Program-made: the position numbers and the translations under genes
The notes under the pieces: model-generated
Seen by the model: only the letters and a program-made list of their open reading frames with translations
Databases searched by the model: none
What the model was told of the DNA's origin: nothing
Source: Bacteroidota bacterium
GTDB lineage: Bacteria; Bacteroidota; Bacteroidia; Bacteroidales; F082
NCBI GenBank assembly: GCA_018830105.1
Contig: JAHJTC010000024.1
Coordinates: forward strand, 124,001 to 188,000
Length of the DNA stretch: 64,000 nucleotides
Direction of reading: 5' to 3'
Shown here: one piece after another, positions 15,400-24,282 of the stretch
Position numbering within the stretch: the stretch's first letter is position 1
How the letters are laid out: the number at the start of each line of letters is the position of its first letter

Positions 15400-17874
15400 T
15401 TATTCAATCATAATTTTTTGGGTTGCAGTGCCATTAACCGTTTGAATGGTCAGGATGTACATGCCTGTTTCGAAAGCATCAGTAGCAATGCGGGTTTCGT
15501 TTTGACCAACAGTACCTTCATAAACCACCTGTCCGAGCGTATTGCTGAGGATGATGGAAGTAATTTCGGTATTGCCTTTCAGGAACAGCACATCATTAGC
15601 CGGATTAGGATAAACAGAAACATAAGTCTGCTCGCCATTTTCGTTCAGTCCAACCAATACGGTGATCCAAACACTGATATTAATCTGCTGGTTAGCAGGG
15701 TCATTACTTCTAACGTGCATTTTACCTTTGTAAATAGTCTGAGGTGTAAGACCTGTAGCATCCAAATCAATAGTGATGTCATCGGCTTCGCCTGGCTCAA
15801 CATCACCACCATCAGGAGAAACGGTCAACCAAACAGAACCAGCTTCACCGGTAAGTTGTGCGCGGATATTCCAGTTAACATCAAAATCAGGACTATCATT
15901 AAGGTGTGACCACGCTGGACCAGTTCTCATCCAGTCGCCATTAGGATCACCTGGTCCTGCATCAACACCAGCAGGGAAAATACCAGCAGGTTGATCCATC
16001 CAATAACCTACCCAAAGGTCGCGTCCGCTAACATAAACGGGCTGTGTCAACACAACAGTTGTCCAGTCGCCGACATTTGGGAAGAAATCCTGTTCATAAA
16101 GCATTTCACCTGGACCGGGAGGGAATATTGAACCCATATCATAAATTTGAATTTTGTGAGCATCAGCTGGATCATTGATAAATACGTCAACAGCAGTAAG
16201 GTACATTCCGTTATAAGGCAATACCATATCAGCAGTAAATTTAGCTGCTGCAGTCCAGGTATTAGCTGCAGTTAGACCAACAGCACTTGCATTTTCACCG
16301 CTATAGGTAAGGGTTGCATCGCGGTTAGCAGGAGCTGCTGAGCCGCCGGTATAGTTAGGTGCTTCAACAGGCACACCCACTGATTTTCCAACAGGAGTTG
16401 CAGAAACCCATGGCGTTGCAGCGGTTTTTGAAGGCTCGTTAAAAGAAGTAACGATATCATAAACCAACAATGTTTCACCTGTGTTTCCTATTGTGCGTGT
16501 AATGGTTTCGGTATCACCTTCAGTGATAGTGGTTACAATCTGTGAATCGTCAATATCAATAGTAGCAGATTGTGCTGGAGGAACAAGTGCTACAAAAGCA
16601 ACATCATCAAAATAAAACGTAGGAGTTTCATCACCATCAGCACCAGCATAAAAATCGATACTTCCCAATTGCAGTGCTCCTGCTGTGCCGTCAGATTGCA
16701 GACTAAATTGCCACTCATGAATTAATTCTTCATTAAAATAAATTTGTGCCAAATCGTTGTCAATATCAATTACATTATCTATTGCGAACCATTCACCTGT
16801 GGGATAAGTAAAGGTTGCAGTATTCTGTCCACCAGCGTGCATATAACCCGTTCCATCTTGTTTAAAATAAACTTCAACTGCAAATTCAGTTCCAGGGGGT
16901 GCTTCAAAATGCTGAATATTGTAATATCCACCAAAACCTTCGGGGACAAACATCATCCACTCAACAATATATTTACCGGATGCTTTGTCTCCAAGTTTGA
17001 GAATCACATCTGATAAGCCATCAATTTTAACTGCATTAGAGGGGCTATTTGCTTCCTCATCAAGAATTAAAGCGTCTTCCGTGCTACCTGGGTCATCATT
17101 CCAAGTTGACCACCACTCAGGGATAGTTTCAGCAATGTAATCTCCAACATTGTAACTATCAAAGTCGTCGGCATAAAGAAGCTGCTCAATGTCTGCATCG
17201 AACGATAAGTCATCAATATAAGCGAGTGGCGTTTCTCCGGAACCTGATACAACTCCAGCATAAAAATCTACGCTACCCAACTGTAGTGTTCCAGCCTCAC
17301 CTTGAGCAGTCAAACTATATTGCCATTCGTAAATCAACACTCCATCGAAATAGACTTGAGCCCAATCATTGTTTAGGTCAATAAAGTTTTCAACAGTAAA
17401 CCATGCATCTTGTGTGTAATTAAACGTTGCTGCATTATCACCACCTGCATTCATAAAACCGGTACCATCGGCCTGAAAGTAAATTTCAAAAGCAAATTCG
17501 GTGCCGGGAGGCGTTTCAAATTTCTGAAAATTGTAGTAACCACCAAAACCTTCTGGAATAAACATATTGAAATCGACCCAATACGCTCCATTCGTTTTGT
17601 TTCCAAGTTTAAGAATAACATCAGTAGTTCCTTCAATTATTACTGAATTAGTTCCTGACAAAGCTTCTGCGTCACTAATCAGTGCATCCTCATCAGTACC
17701 AGGAGTATCATTCCAGGTTTGCCACCAATCAGGATTTGTCTCGGCTAAATAATCGCCAACATTGTAGCTTTCGAAGTCGTCTTCATAAACAACTTCGCGG
17801 TTTTGCGCCTGCAAACTAAATGCAGTCAGCACAAAAGCCATTAATGTGATCATCGAAAAAGTAAATTTTCTCAT
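15400..17874 (-). CDS. Secreted modular protein with T9SS type A sorting signal and internal duplication
   Basis: An exported surface or released protein of 824 residues. A signal peptide ends at LQAQ (~residue 24). Residues ~30-225 and ~230-430 are two close copies of one ~200-residue module. Compare YEDDFESYNVGDYLAE with YADDFDSYNVGDYIAE, and FIPEGFGGYYNFQKFETPPG with FVPEGFGGYYNIQHFEAPPG; the module is probably a concanavalin/LamG-like jelly roll. Then come an Ig-like linker, a ~150-residue beta region (AWSHLNDSPDF, NWNIRAQLTG) and the type A sorting domain YVSVYPNPANDVLFLKG, GMYILTIQTVNG, ending KIMIE. The ligand is not evident. It is a single-gene unit with its own promoter and terminator. 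Confidence 0.88.
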   Translation of the reverse strand: MRKFTFSMITLMAFVLTAFSLQAQNREVVYEDDFESYNVGDYLAETNPDWWQTWNDTPGTDEDALISDAEALSGTNSVIIEGTTDVILKLGNKTNGAYWVDFNMFIPEGFGGYYNFQKFETPPGTEFAFEIYFQADGTGFMNAGGDNAATFNYTQDAWFTVENFIDLNNDWAQVYFDGVLIYEWQYSLTAQGEAGTLQLGSVDFYAGVVSGSGETPLAYIDDLSFDADIEQLLYADDFDSYNVGDYIAETIPEWWSTWNDDPGSTEDALILDEEANSPSNAVKIDGLSDVILKLGDKASGKYIVEWMMFVPEGFGGYYNIQHFEAPPGTEFAVEVYFKQDGTGYMHAGGQNTATFTYPTGEWFAIDNVIDIDNDLAQIYFNEELIHEWQFSLQSDGTAGALQLGSIDFYAGADGDETPTFYFDDVAFVALVPPAQSATIDIDDSQIVTTITEGDTETITRTIGNTGETLLVYDIVTSFNEPSKTAATPWVSATPVGKSVGVPVEAPNYTGGSAAPANRDATLTYSGENASAVGLTAANTWTAAAKFTADMVLPYNGMYLTAVDVFINDPADAHKIQIYDMGSIFPPGPGEMLYEQDFFPNVGDWTTVVLTQPVYVSGRDLWVGYWMDQPAGIFPAGVDAGPGDPNGDWMRTGPAWSHLNDSPDFDVNWNIRAQLTGEAGSVWLTVSPDGGDVEPGEADDITIDLDATGLTPQTIYKGKMHVRSNDPANQQINISVWITVLVGLNENGEQTYVSVYPNPANDVLFLKGNTEITSIILSNTLGQVVYEGTVGQNETRIATDAFETGMYILTIQTVNGTATQKIMIE

Positions 17875-17911
17875 AATAATGAATTTAGGTTAGTAATTTT
17901 TTTGATTAACA

Positions 17912-17942
17912 CAAAATTAATTTAATTTATAGCAATAAGCAA
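17912..17942 (-). promoter_or_regulatory. Promoter of the T9SS cargo gene
   Basis: On the minus strand TTG (17942-17940) and TAATTTTG (17919-17912) are 20 bases apart, a good Bacteroidota promoter. The start codon is 37 bases downstream. Confidence 0.65.
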
Positions 17943-17981
17943 GCTATCAATTGCAGCAGCCAAATTACAAAAATTATTCAA

Positions 17982-18923
17982 TCAGCGAAAACTTTTTCCC
18001 TGAAATGAATTTCGTTCCTCCAACTTTTGCTCAATAAAGCCTAATACAGCATCATATCGCAGATTGTCAAATGGAGCAGATAATAGAAATCGGGGTGGAA
18101 CTTCAGAAGCAAAACGTTCGATAACAATTTCAGGATTAAGTCGTTCAATAAAATCAATGATAAAATCGGTGTAAGTGCTTATATCAAACAATTCAAATGC
18201 CTCAGGATTTTTAAGAAATTCGGCGGCCATAGGGGTATTCTTAAAAATTTGCAGCTGATGAAACTTCACCGTTGTCAGCGGGAGCGCAGAAATTACTTCA
18301 GCAGCATCGAGCATCATTTGTCTGCTTTCGCCCGGCAATCCAAAAATAAAATGTGCGCCGCAGGGCAAACCGAATTCATGTGTCCTGAACACTGCATTTC
18401 GGGCTGTTTCAAAACTATGCGCCCTGTTTACCCTTTCCAGACTTTGATCATAAACACTTTCGATACCGTATTCAAGCATAATATAATAGGAGTGGCTGAG
18501 TTCGCTAAGAAACTCCAGCACTTCATCAGAAACAGCATCAGGGCGTGTACCAATCACCAGTCCTATAACACCCTCAACATCAAGCGCTTCCCTATACCTC
18601 ATCTTGAGTGTTTCCAGATCGGCATAAGTATTTGAATAGGCCTGAAAATAAGCCAGGAATTTTTTTGCTCTGCGATAGCGTTTGAAATGGAACTCCTTTC
18701 CCTCCTCTAACTGTTGTGTTATCGATTTCGAGGGTTGACAATAGGATGGATTAAAGGCATCATTTGCACAAAATGTGCAGCCTCCTCTTCCCTTTGTTCC
18801 ATCCCGATTGGGACAGGTAAAGCCTGCATCCAGACTAATTTTTTGCACCCTGCCGCCAAACTGGCGTTTAAAGTATGCCGTATAGCTGTTAAACCGTCGC
18901 GAATCGCCCCAGGGATAAATCAT
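17982..18923 (-). CDS. TIGR01212 (YhcC) family radical SAM protein
   Basis: A radical S-adenosylmethionine protein of 313 residues with an iron-sulfur cluster. The cluster cysteines are in LDAGFTCPNRDG and GGCTFC (about residues 37-52), the wide-spaced motif of the TIGR01212/YhcC family. Further on come YFQAYSNTYA, VIGTRPD, YGIESVYDQSL and HFIFGLPGES, all typical of the SAM barrel. The E. coli homologue is YhcC, whose reaction is unknown. A TAATTTTG -7 element lies only 4 bases upstream of the ATG, so the transcript may be nearly leaderless. It lies downstream of the POT transporter gene, behind a terminator. Confidence 0.92.
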   Translation of the reverse strand: MIYPWGDSRRFNSYTAYFKRQFGGRVQKISLDAGFTCPNRDGTKGRGGCTFCANDAFNPSYCQPSKSITQQLEEGKEFHFKRYRRAKKFLAYFQAYSNTYADLETLKMRYREALDVEGVIGLVIGTRPDAVSDEVLEFLSELSHSYYIMLEYGIESVYDQSLERVNRAHSFETARNAVFRTHEFGLPCGAHFIFGLPGESRQMMLDAAEVISALPLTTVKFHQLQIFKNTPMAAEFLKNPEAFELFDISTYTDFIIDFIERLNPEIVIERFASEVPPRFLLSAPFDNLRYDAVLGFIEQKLEERNSFQGKSFR

Positions 18924-18927
18924 ATGA

Positions 18928-18935
18928 CAAAATTA
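18928..18935 (-). promoter_or_regulatory. -7 element (TAATTTTG) abutting the radical SAM start codon
   Basis: The minus strand reads TAATTTTG, ending 4 bases before the ATG at 18923. If used, transcription would start at or inside the start codon. A TTTTTTG lies only 13 bases further upstream, too close for a standard -33. Confidence 0.4.
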
Positions 18936-18949
18936 GAAAATTAGGCATC

Positions 18950-18982
18950 AAAAAAGCCACCGAAAAGTATTCCGGCGGCTTT
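18950..18982 (-). terminator. Terminator of the POT transporter gene
   Basis: On the minus strand AAAGCCGCCG pairs with CGGTGGCTTT (one G-T pair) and is followed by a run of T. It lies 25 bases past the transporter stop codon and before the radical SAM gene. Confidence 0.8.
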
Positions 18983-19006
18983 AAAGCATATAATTGATAA
19001 AAAAGT

Positions 19007-20647
19007 CTAGGAAACTTTTTCCAGTTTCTTCATAATGGAGAAAATAAAGATGGCTGCGATAAGTGACAATACAATAAAGATTGACCAAACCTGCCAGATA
19101 GCAACGCGCTCGTATAAATAACTTCCAACCCAGAGCATCTGATTACCCAAAGCCGTTGCACCAAGCCAACCACCCTGCATCAAACCCTGATACTTTGGAG
19201 GAGACACTTTTGATACAAATGAGATACCCATCGGACTGAGGAAGAGCTCAGCTACCGTTAAGGTTAAATAGGTTGAAATGAGATAATAGGAGCTTACACG
19301 TGGCGAATCGGGCATCAATTCTTTAAATGGATCAAGTCCGATAGACCCCACCAAAAGGATAACAAAGCCAATTGCAGTAATGATCATACCGATACCTATT
19401 TTGCGTGGTGCTGACGGCTCTATCTTTCTGCGGTTGAGCCAGGCAAACAAGCCAACAATAATAGGTGTAAGCAATACAATCATGGCCGGATTAAAATGCT
19501 GGAAAATCTCTGGCGAAATGGGGTTAGTAGCAGCATTGTTAGTGTAGAAATAATATACCCCGATTGCAGCCAGAAAAGCTACAGCAGCGCCTATTAATTT
19601 TGATTTGGCACTTGATTTTCTGTTTAGTAATGCACTCAAACCAAATATACCTATAATGATGGACAACAACGACCAGATATTAAAGATGAGATAAGTTCCG
19701 GGGCCAACAGCAGTTTCTGTGTAGTCACGGGCAAAGAAATTCATGGTTAAGCCATTTTGATGGAAAGCCATCCAGAAGAAAATAACCACACCAAATACCA
19801 GGAACAAGGCCGTAAGCCGTTGTTTGGTTTCAGCAGCGCTCATTTCGATAATTTTCTCGCCTTCTTTGGCAATTTTCTTCTTCACATCAGGAAGCTTGTT
19901 TTTAAACAAAACAAACACAACAAATGAAATAATCATTGTTAGGGCTGCTGCACCAAATGCATAGTTGAAACCGGCACTATAGGCCGCGAGATAATTTTCG
20001 GAAAATGCCGGCAGCTGATCAAGGCTAACACTAGCTCCCGAAACCTCTGAAGCCAATACCTGCAAGGGGGTAGTATCTCCCAGGATGCCATCCTGATATT
20101 TATGAATAAGACCAGGCAATTCGTTATTGCGCAGATATCCTTCAGATTTGATAAACCAGTTGATGATACCGGCTGCCACACTTGGAGCAAATAATGCACC
20201 TATGTTGATCCCCATATAGAAAACACTAAATGCGGAGTCGCGTAAGTGCGCATATTTAGGATCATCATACATTTGGCCAACAACAGCCTGCAGGTTTCCT
20301 TTGAAAAGTCCGTTTCCAAAGGCAATAACAAACAAAGCCACCAAAGTGAAAACCAACCCAAAACCAGGTATGGTCATCAGCACATAGCCTGCCAGCATGG
20401 TAATCAAACCGACATAAATTGTCCCTTTGTAGTTCATGGTACGGTCGGCAACGATACCGCCAACGAGCGCTAATCCATAAATTAAGGCATAGAAAACACT
20501 GTAAACCACTCCGGCGTTTGACTCTGTAAGGCCATATTTGGCCGTAAGATAAAACACCAGAATACCCATCATGGTATAAAAGCCGAATCGCTCTCCCATG
20601 TTTGCGAAAAACGCAATGATCAATCCTTTAGGATGTCCTTTAAACAT
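19007..20647 (-). CDS. POT/PTR family proton-coupled peptide transporter
   Basis: An inner-membrane symporter that brings di- and tripeptides into the cell with protons. The 546-residue protein starts MFKGHPKGLIIAFFANMGERFGFYTMMG, which contains the ExxERF proton/peptide motif of the POT family (NMGERFGFY, helix 1). At least 12 hydrophobic helices can be seen. FYMGINIGALFAPSVAAG (~residue 145) is the second POT signature. A loop around residues 165-215 and a lysine/glutamate-rich cytoplasmic loop near 245-275 are longer than in DtpA. It has its own promoter and terminator. Peptide uptake fits the peptidase-rich context, but the exact substrate is unknown. Confidence 0.93.
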   Translation of the reverse strand: MFKGHPKGLIIAFFANMGERFGFYTMMGILVFYLTAKYGLTESNAGVVYSVFYALIYGLALVGGIVADRTMNYKGTIYVGLITMLAGYVLMTIPGFGLVFTLVALFVIAFGNGLFKGNLQAVVGQMYDDPKYAHLRDSAFSVFYMGINIGALFAPSVAAGIINWFIKSEGYLRNNELPGLIHKYQDGILGDTTPLQVLASEVSGASVSLDQLPAFSENYLAAYSAGFNYAFGAAALTMIISFVVFVLFKNKLPDVKKKIAKEGEKIIEMSAAETKQRLTALFLVFGVVIFFWMAFHQNGLTMNFFARDYTETAVGPGTYLIFNIWSLLSIIIGIFGLSALLNRKSSAKSKLIGAAVAFLAAIGVYYFYTNNAATNPISPEIFQHFNPAMIVLLTPIIVGLFAWLNRRKIEPSAPRKIGIGMIITAIGFVILLVGSIGLDPFKELMPDSPRVSSYYLISTYLTLTVAELFLSPMGISFVSKVSPPKYQGLMQGGWLGATALGNQMLWVGSYLYERVAIWQVWSIFIVLSLIAAIFIFSIMKKLEKVS

Positions 20648-20713
20648 AGTAAGTTAGGTTTTAATTATACATTTTAAAATAAGTTTCTGTGCTCGCAATT
20701 TTCAATAAAAGGA

Positions 20714-20743
20714 CAAAAATAGAGAAAAAAGTATGCAAAACAA
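20714..20743 (-). promoter_or_regulatory. Promoter of the POT transporter gene
   Basis: On the minus strand TTG (20743-20741) and TATTTTTG (20721-20714) are 19 bases apart. The leader to the ATG at 20647 would be about 60 nt. Confidence 0.65.
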
Positions 20744-20803
20744 CAATTTTAAGTCTGCTATTTAGGTATCAAGAAAGTTTCTAAATTGCAGGGGAATAAT
20801 CAA

Positions 20804-20886
20804 TATATTTGAACAAAAGAAATGAAAAAGTAAGCTATTCATAAAACTGTAATGCCAAATAAATCAAGGCTGCAGGGATATTTTTG
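20804..20886 (+). promoter_or_regulatory. Two candidate -7 elements before the ECF sigma gene
   Basis: TATATTTG at 20804-20811 (with a TTG 15 bases upstream) and TATTTTTG at 20879-20886 both match TAnnTTTG. The second would give a leader of about 49 nt. A classical AAC/CGTC autoregulatory ECF promoter was looked for and not found. Confidence 0.4.
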
Positions 20887-20941
20887 TTAGCGCTTGTAAT
20901 AAAATACAGCCTGAATCGTCTATTCAATCAGAAACCTTTAT

Positions 20942-21457
20942 ATGACAGCAGAAGAATTTCAAGACACTGTTTTTGGCTTTAAAAACAAACTTTATCGTTT
21001 GAGCCTAAGGCTACTCTCGGACACCGATGAAGCTGCTGATGCTGTTCAGGAGGTTTATTTAAAACTGTGGAAAATGCGCGAAAAACTACATCAGTATAAG
21101 AGTAAAGAAGCCCTGGCCATGACCCTGACAAAAAACTTATGCCTTGATGAGATCAAATCGAAAAAAAGACAGCATGTGAGATTACAGGAGCATGATCAGC
21201 TCTCCTACAGCCAGACACCTGAAAGCATTACCGAATTGCATGATGCAGTTGCCAAAGTGAATCAATTGATTGATAAACTTCCTCCGCAACAAAAAATTGT
21301 TATCCAGTTACGCGATATTGAACAGTATGATTTTGAAGAGATTGCAGCAATTACGTCCATGAGTTTGAACGCTGTTAGGGCAAATTTATCACGCGCCCGC
21401 AAACAAATACGCGAACAATTGATCCAACACAACAACTATGAGTACGAAACCTATTAA
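20942..21457 (+). CDS. ECF-type RNA polymerase sigma-70 factor
   Basis: An alternative sigma factor of the extracytoplasmic-function group, 171 residues. Region 2 is visible in FKNKLYRLSLRLLSDTDEAADAVQEVYLKLWKM (residues 11-43) and region 4 in INQLPPQQ-type LIDKLPPQQKIVIQLRDIEQYDFEEIA, followed by the DNA-binding helix MSLNAVRANLSRARKQIR (~139-158). Its last codons overlap the first 20 bases of the next gene, whose product has one transmembrane helix, so the pair is a sigma/anti-sigma unit. Target genes cannot be named; the DUF4252 gene in the same operon is a likely output or sensor part. Confidence 0.93.
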   Translation: MTAEEFQDTVFGFKNKLYRLSLRLLSDTDEAADAVQEVYLKLWKMREKLHQYKSKEALAMTLTKNLCLDEIKSKKRQHVRLQEHDQLSYSQTPESITELHDAVAKVNQLIDKLPPQQKIVIQLRDIEQYDFEEIAAITSMSLNAVRANLSRARKQIREQLIQHNNYEYETY

Positions 21458-21995
21458 AGAACTAATCAGGCTGTATTTTGAAGGACAAACCAGCCTGGAA
21501 CAAGAGCAACAGCTGCGTGCTTATTTTGAGCAGGAAGAGCTGCCAGACGAACTGAAAGCACTTAAACCCCTGTTTAGTTTATCAGCTAAAAAGACCGAAG
21601 CCCTGCAGGACAAGTTCGATCAAAGCATGATGCAGCACATAGCCCAGTCAGAAACTGAAGAGAAAACGAACACAAACCGATTCCTCTATTGGCCACTGGC
21701 TGCCGCATCTGTTGCACTTATCCTTTTTGTTAGCAGTCTTTTTAATTTGACCAACAACAACCAGTTTGAAGAAACCTACAACGACCCGGCTGTTGCTTAT
21801 GCGCAAGCGAGCAACGCATTACAATTTGTCGGGTTAAAGCTTTCAAGCGGGCTTCAGCCTGTGCAAACAGCCGGAAATAAGCTTGAAAAAGGCATCGATC
21901 AGGTTGATAAGATGCAGGTTCTTTATACAGGAATGGAAGAAACAAAAAAACTTGGCCTCATTGACCAAACAAGAAATTACCTTACAAATCAATAA
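21438..21995 (+). CDS. Putative anti-sigma factor, single-pass membrane protein
   Basis: A 185-residue protein. A cytoplasmic N-terminus (1-78, PIKELIRLYFEGQTSLEQEQQL, reminiscent of the short helical N-termini of Bacteroidota anti-sigma proteins) leads to one transmembrane helix (about 80-101, FLYWPLAAASVALILFVSSLF) and a periplasmic helical tail of ~80 residues. The start codon overlaps the end of the sigma gene by 20 bases, so translation is coupled. The anti-sigma role is inferred from position and topology; no classical zinc-binding anti-sigma motif (HxxxCxxC) is present. Confidence 0.75.
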   Translation: MSTKPIKELIRLYFEGQTSLEQEQQLRAYFEQEELPDELKALKPLFSLSAKKTEALQDKFDQSMMQHIAQSETEEKTNTNRFLYWPLAAASVALILFVSSLFNLTNNNQFEETYNDPAVAYAQASNALQFVGLKLSSGLQPVQTAGNKLEKGIDQVDKMQVLYTGMEETKKLGLIDQTRNYLTNQ

Positions 21996-22024
21996 TTATT
22001 CAAAATCCTATTAATTCAAATGCT

Positions 22025-22558
22025 ATGAAAAAAATTCAGATTATTATCGCCCTTTTCGTGCTGATTCCACTTTTCAGCATGGCACAAATCAGCTCGATCG
22101 ACAAACTCTATGAAAAATATGCCGGTAAGGAATATTTTACTTCCATAAATATCTCAGCCGAAATGTTCAAGTTGGCAGCCGGATTGAGTCAGAACCTTGA
22201 AGATGAAGATGCCAAAGAGCTCAATAACATGGTAAACCAAATCAACGGCATGAAAATCCTGATCTTTGAAGACTCGCTAAAGCAGAGTAAAATAAACTTT
22301 ATGGACGAGTTAAGTAAATCCGTAGATTTTAAGGATTTTGCAGAGCTGATGCGCGTAGAAGAAAAAGATGGTACCGTGCGCTTCCTTACCAAAAAAGAAA
22401 ATGGTGGCAAAATCAGTGAAATGCTGATGATAGCAGAAGATGATGGTGAAGTTGTTGTGATGAGTTTTACCGGCTCTATCGAATTAGAAACCATTGGCAA
22501 GATGGCTAAATCGATGAATATGAAAGGCATGGAGAAACTGGAAGTACTTGATAAATAA
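22025..22558 (+). CDS. DUF4252 family exported protein
   Basis: A 177-residue protein with a signal peptide (MKKIQIIIALFVLIPLFSMAQ, cleavage near residue 21). The mature part, beginning ISSIDKLYEKYAGKEYFTSINISAEMF, matches the DUF4252 pattern of Bacteroidota proteins, which often lie beside ECF sigma genes. Function is unknown. It is 29 bases behind the anti-sigma gene and ahead of a strong terminator, so it completes a three-gene operon. It may be a cell-envelope sensor or effector of that sigma system (inference). Confidence 0.8.
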   Translation: MKKIQIIIALFVLIPLFSMAQISSIDKLYEKYAGKEYFTSINISAEMFKLAAGLSQNLEDEDAKELNNMVNQINGMKILIFEDSLKQSKINFMDELSKSVDFKDFAELMRVEEKDGTVRFLTKKENGGKISEMLMIAEDDGEVVVMSFTGSIELETIGKMAKSMNMKGMEKLEVLDK

Positions 22559-22575
22559 AGTACTTTGGCTAAAAT

Positions 22576-22612
22576 AAGGAGCATCGGCAGCGTTTGCCCA
22601 TGCTCCTTTTTT
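22576..22612 (+). terminator. Terminator of the ECF sigma operon
   Basis: AAGGAGCAT pairs with ATGCTCCTT around a 15-nt loop, followed by TTTTT. It begins 18 bases after the DUF4252 stop codon. Confidence 0.85.
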
Positions 22613-22713
22613 CGTTTCATCCAAAGCTTTCATAACACCTTAATAAGTATGTATTTTTTAAGAATTCGGGATGAAGAAAATCTTAAAAAGCCTTTAACCT
22701 GAGCACATTCAAA

Positions 22714-24186
22714 CTAATATGCTCTGGCAAAATAAACCCTTTGCTCAGAGGGATTGCCCGAATAAATACATTTTCCGCTTTCTTTTTGTCCTTCAATAGG
22801 GATTAAGCGAATTGTAGCTTTCGTTTCCTCTTTGATTTTTTGTTCCGTTTCAGAAGTGCCATCCCAGTGCGCCATCACAAAGCCGCCTTTTTCGATACGT
22901 TCTTTAAAACTTTCCCAGGTATCCACTTTGTAGGTGCTTTCATTTCTAAAATCCAAGGCTTTCTGGTAGAGGTTCTTTTGGATTTGCTCCAGAAGATTAA
23001 CCACTTTCTGTTCAATACTTTGAAGATAAAGTGTTTCTTTTTCCAGGGTATCGCGTCGTGCCACCTCAACCGTATTGCTTTCCAGATCGCGTGGTCCTAT
23101 CGCCAGTCGCAACGGAACACCTTTAAGTTCCCATTCGGCAAATTTAAAGCCTGGTTTATGTGTTTTTCTGTTGTCAAATTTTACCCTGACCCCAACATTC
23201 TCCAAACTTTGTTTTATTTCAGCAGCCTTATTGGCGATTTGATCAAACTGTTCGTCATTGCGATAGATAGGCACGATTACAACCTGTATTGGAGCCAGTT
23301 TCGGGGGCAACACCAATCCATTGTCATCGGAATGAGCCATCACCAAAGCACCCATCAGGCGGGTTGAAACACCCCATGATGTAGCCCAAACATATTCCTG
23401 TTTATTTTCTTTGCTTAAAAATTTAACATCAAAAGCTTTGGCAAAGTTTTGTCCCAGAAAATGCGAAGTACCGGCCTGAAGTGCCTTGCCGTCCTGCATC
23501 AGGGCTTCAATACAATAGGTTTCGACAGCACCGGCAAAACGCTCGTTAGGCGACTTCACGCCGCGCAAAACGGGAACAGCCATCCATTCCTCAGCAAAAG
23601 TTGCATACACACGCAACATTTGTTCTGCCTCGGCAATGGCCTCTGCTTTGGTTTCGTGCGCTGTATGGCCTTCCTGCCACAGAAACTCAGCGGTTCGTAA
23701 AAACAAACGCGTACGCATTTCCCAGCGTACCACATTGGCCCACTGATTGATGAGCAGCGGCAGATCGCGATAACTTTGAATCCAGGTGCGATAAGTATCC
23801 CAAATAATAGTCTCAGATGTTGGCCTTACGATAAGCTCTTCCTCCAGTTTTGCATCTTCATCAACAATAATTCCTTTTCCGTTGGGATCATTCTTGAGTC
23901 TGTAATGCGTAACAACTGCACATTCTTTTGCGAAACCTTCAACATGGCTTGCCTCCTTACTAAAAAAAGATTTGGGGATAAAGAGTGGAAAATAAGCATT
24001 TTCGTGCCCCGTATCCTTAAACATCTTATCTAAAGCCTGTTGCATACGTTCCCATATTCCATATCCGTATGGTTTGATGACCATACAGCCTCTAACAGCC
24101 GAGTTTTCTGCCAGATCGGCTTTAGTTACCAGGTCGTTGTACCATTGAGAATAGTTATCTTCGCGTGTGGTTAATTCTTTTGCCAT
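22714..24186 (-). CDS. proS: Prolyl-tRNA synthetase (eukaryote/archaea-like type)
   Basis: ProRS charges tRNA-Pro with proline. The 490-residue protein is the short form without the bacterial editing insertion and starts [18 protein letters not shown]. Class II motif 2 reads [26 protein letters not shown] (~residues 140-165), followed by the zinc-containing C-terminal extension type ending RVYFARAY. The frame is open upstream to 24261, but a -7 promoter element at 24235-24228 lies inside that extension, so the ATG at 24186 is preferred. Divergent from the lipoprotein gene. Confidence 0.97.
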   Translation of the reverse strand: MAKELTTREDNYSQWYNDLVTKADLAENSAVRGCMVIKPYGYGIWERMQQALDKMFKDTGHENAYFPLFIPKSFFSKEASHVEGFAKECAVVTHYRLKNDPNGKGIIVDEDAKLEEELIVRPTSETIIWDTYRTWIQSYRDLPLLINQWANVVRWEMRTRLFLRTAEFLWQEGHTAHETKAEAIAEAEQMLRVYATFAEEWMAVPVLRGVKSPNERFAGAVETYCIEALMQDGKALQAGTSHFLGQNFAKAFDVKFLSKENKQEYVWATSWGVSTRLMGALVMAHSDDNGLVLPPKLAPIQVVIVPIYRNDEQFDQIANKAAEIKQSLENVGVRVKFDNRKTHKPGFKFAEWELKGVPLRLAIGPRDLESNTVEVARRDTLEKETLYLQSIEQKVVNLLEQIQKNLYQKALDFRNESTYKVDTWESFKERIEKGGFVMAHWDGTSETEQKIKEETKATIRLIPIEGQKESGKCIYSGNPSEQRVYFARAY

Positions 24187-24227
24187 GAATTTTTGGTATA
24201 GTATTTGTATTTTTTCCGATGAAAATG

Positions 24228-24235
24228 CAAAATTA
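24228..24235 (-). promoter_or_regulatory. -7 element (TAATTTTG) of proS
   Basis: The minus strand carries TAATTTTG 41 bases before the proS ATG at 24186. It rules out the longer frame starting at 24261. No clear -33 TTTG was found. Confidence 0.5.
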
Positions 24236-24268
24236 ATAAAATCCCTCGGGGGATGGAACATAAAAGTC

Positions 24269-24274
24269 AGGAGG
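24269..24274 (+). promoter_or_regulatory. Strong Shine-Dalgarno sequence AGGAGG
   Basis: AGGAGG lies 8 bases before the ATG at 24283 and decides that start. Other starts in this window have no such sequence, in line with the usual lack of SD use in Bacteroidota. Confidence 0.6.
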
Positions 24275-24282
24275 AATCCAAA

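Noticed and set aside
20917..20930. CGTC in the region before the ECF sigma gene as an ECF autoregulatory -10 element.
   Set aside because: No AAC-type -35 element at 16-17 bases upstream; TAnnTTTG elements explain the promoter better.
24187..24261. A 25-residue longer N-terminus for ProRS starting at 24261.
   Set aside because: The proS -7 promoter element lies inside it and the extra residues are not family-like.
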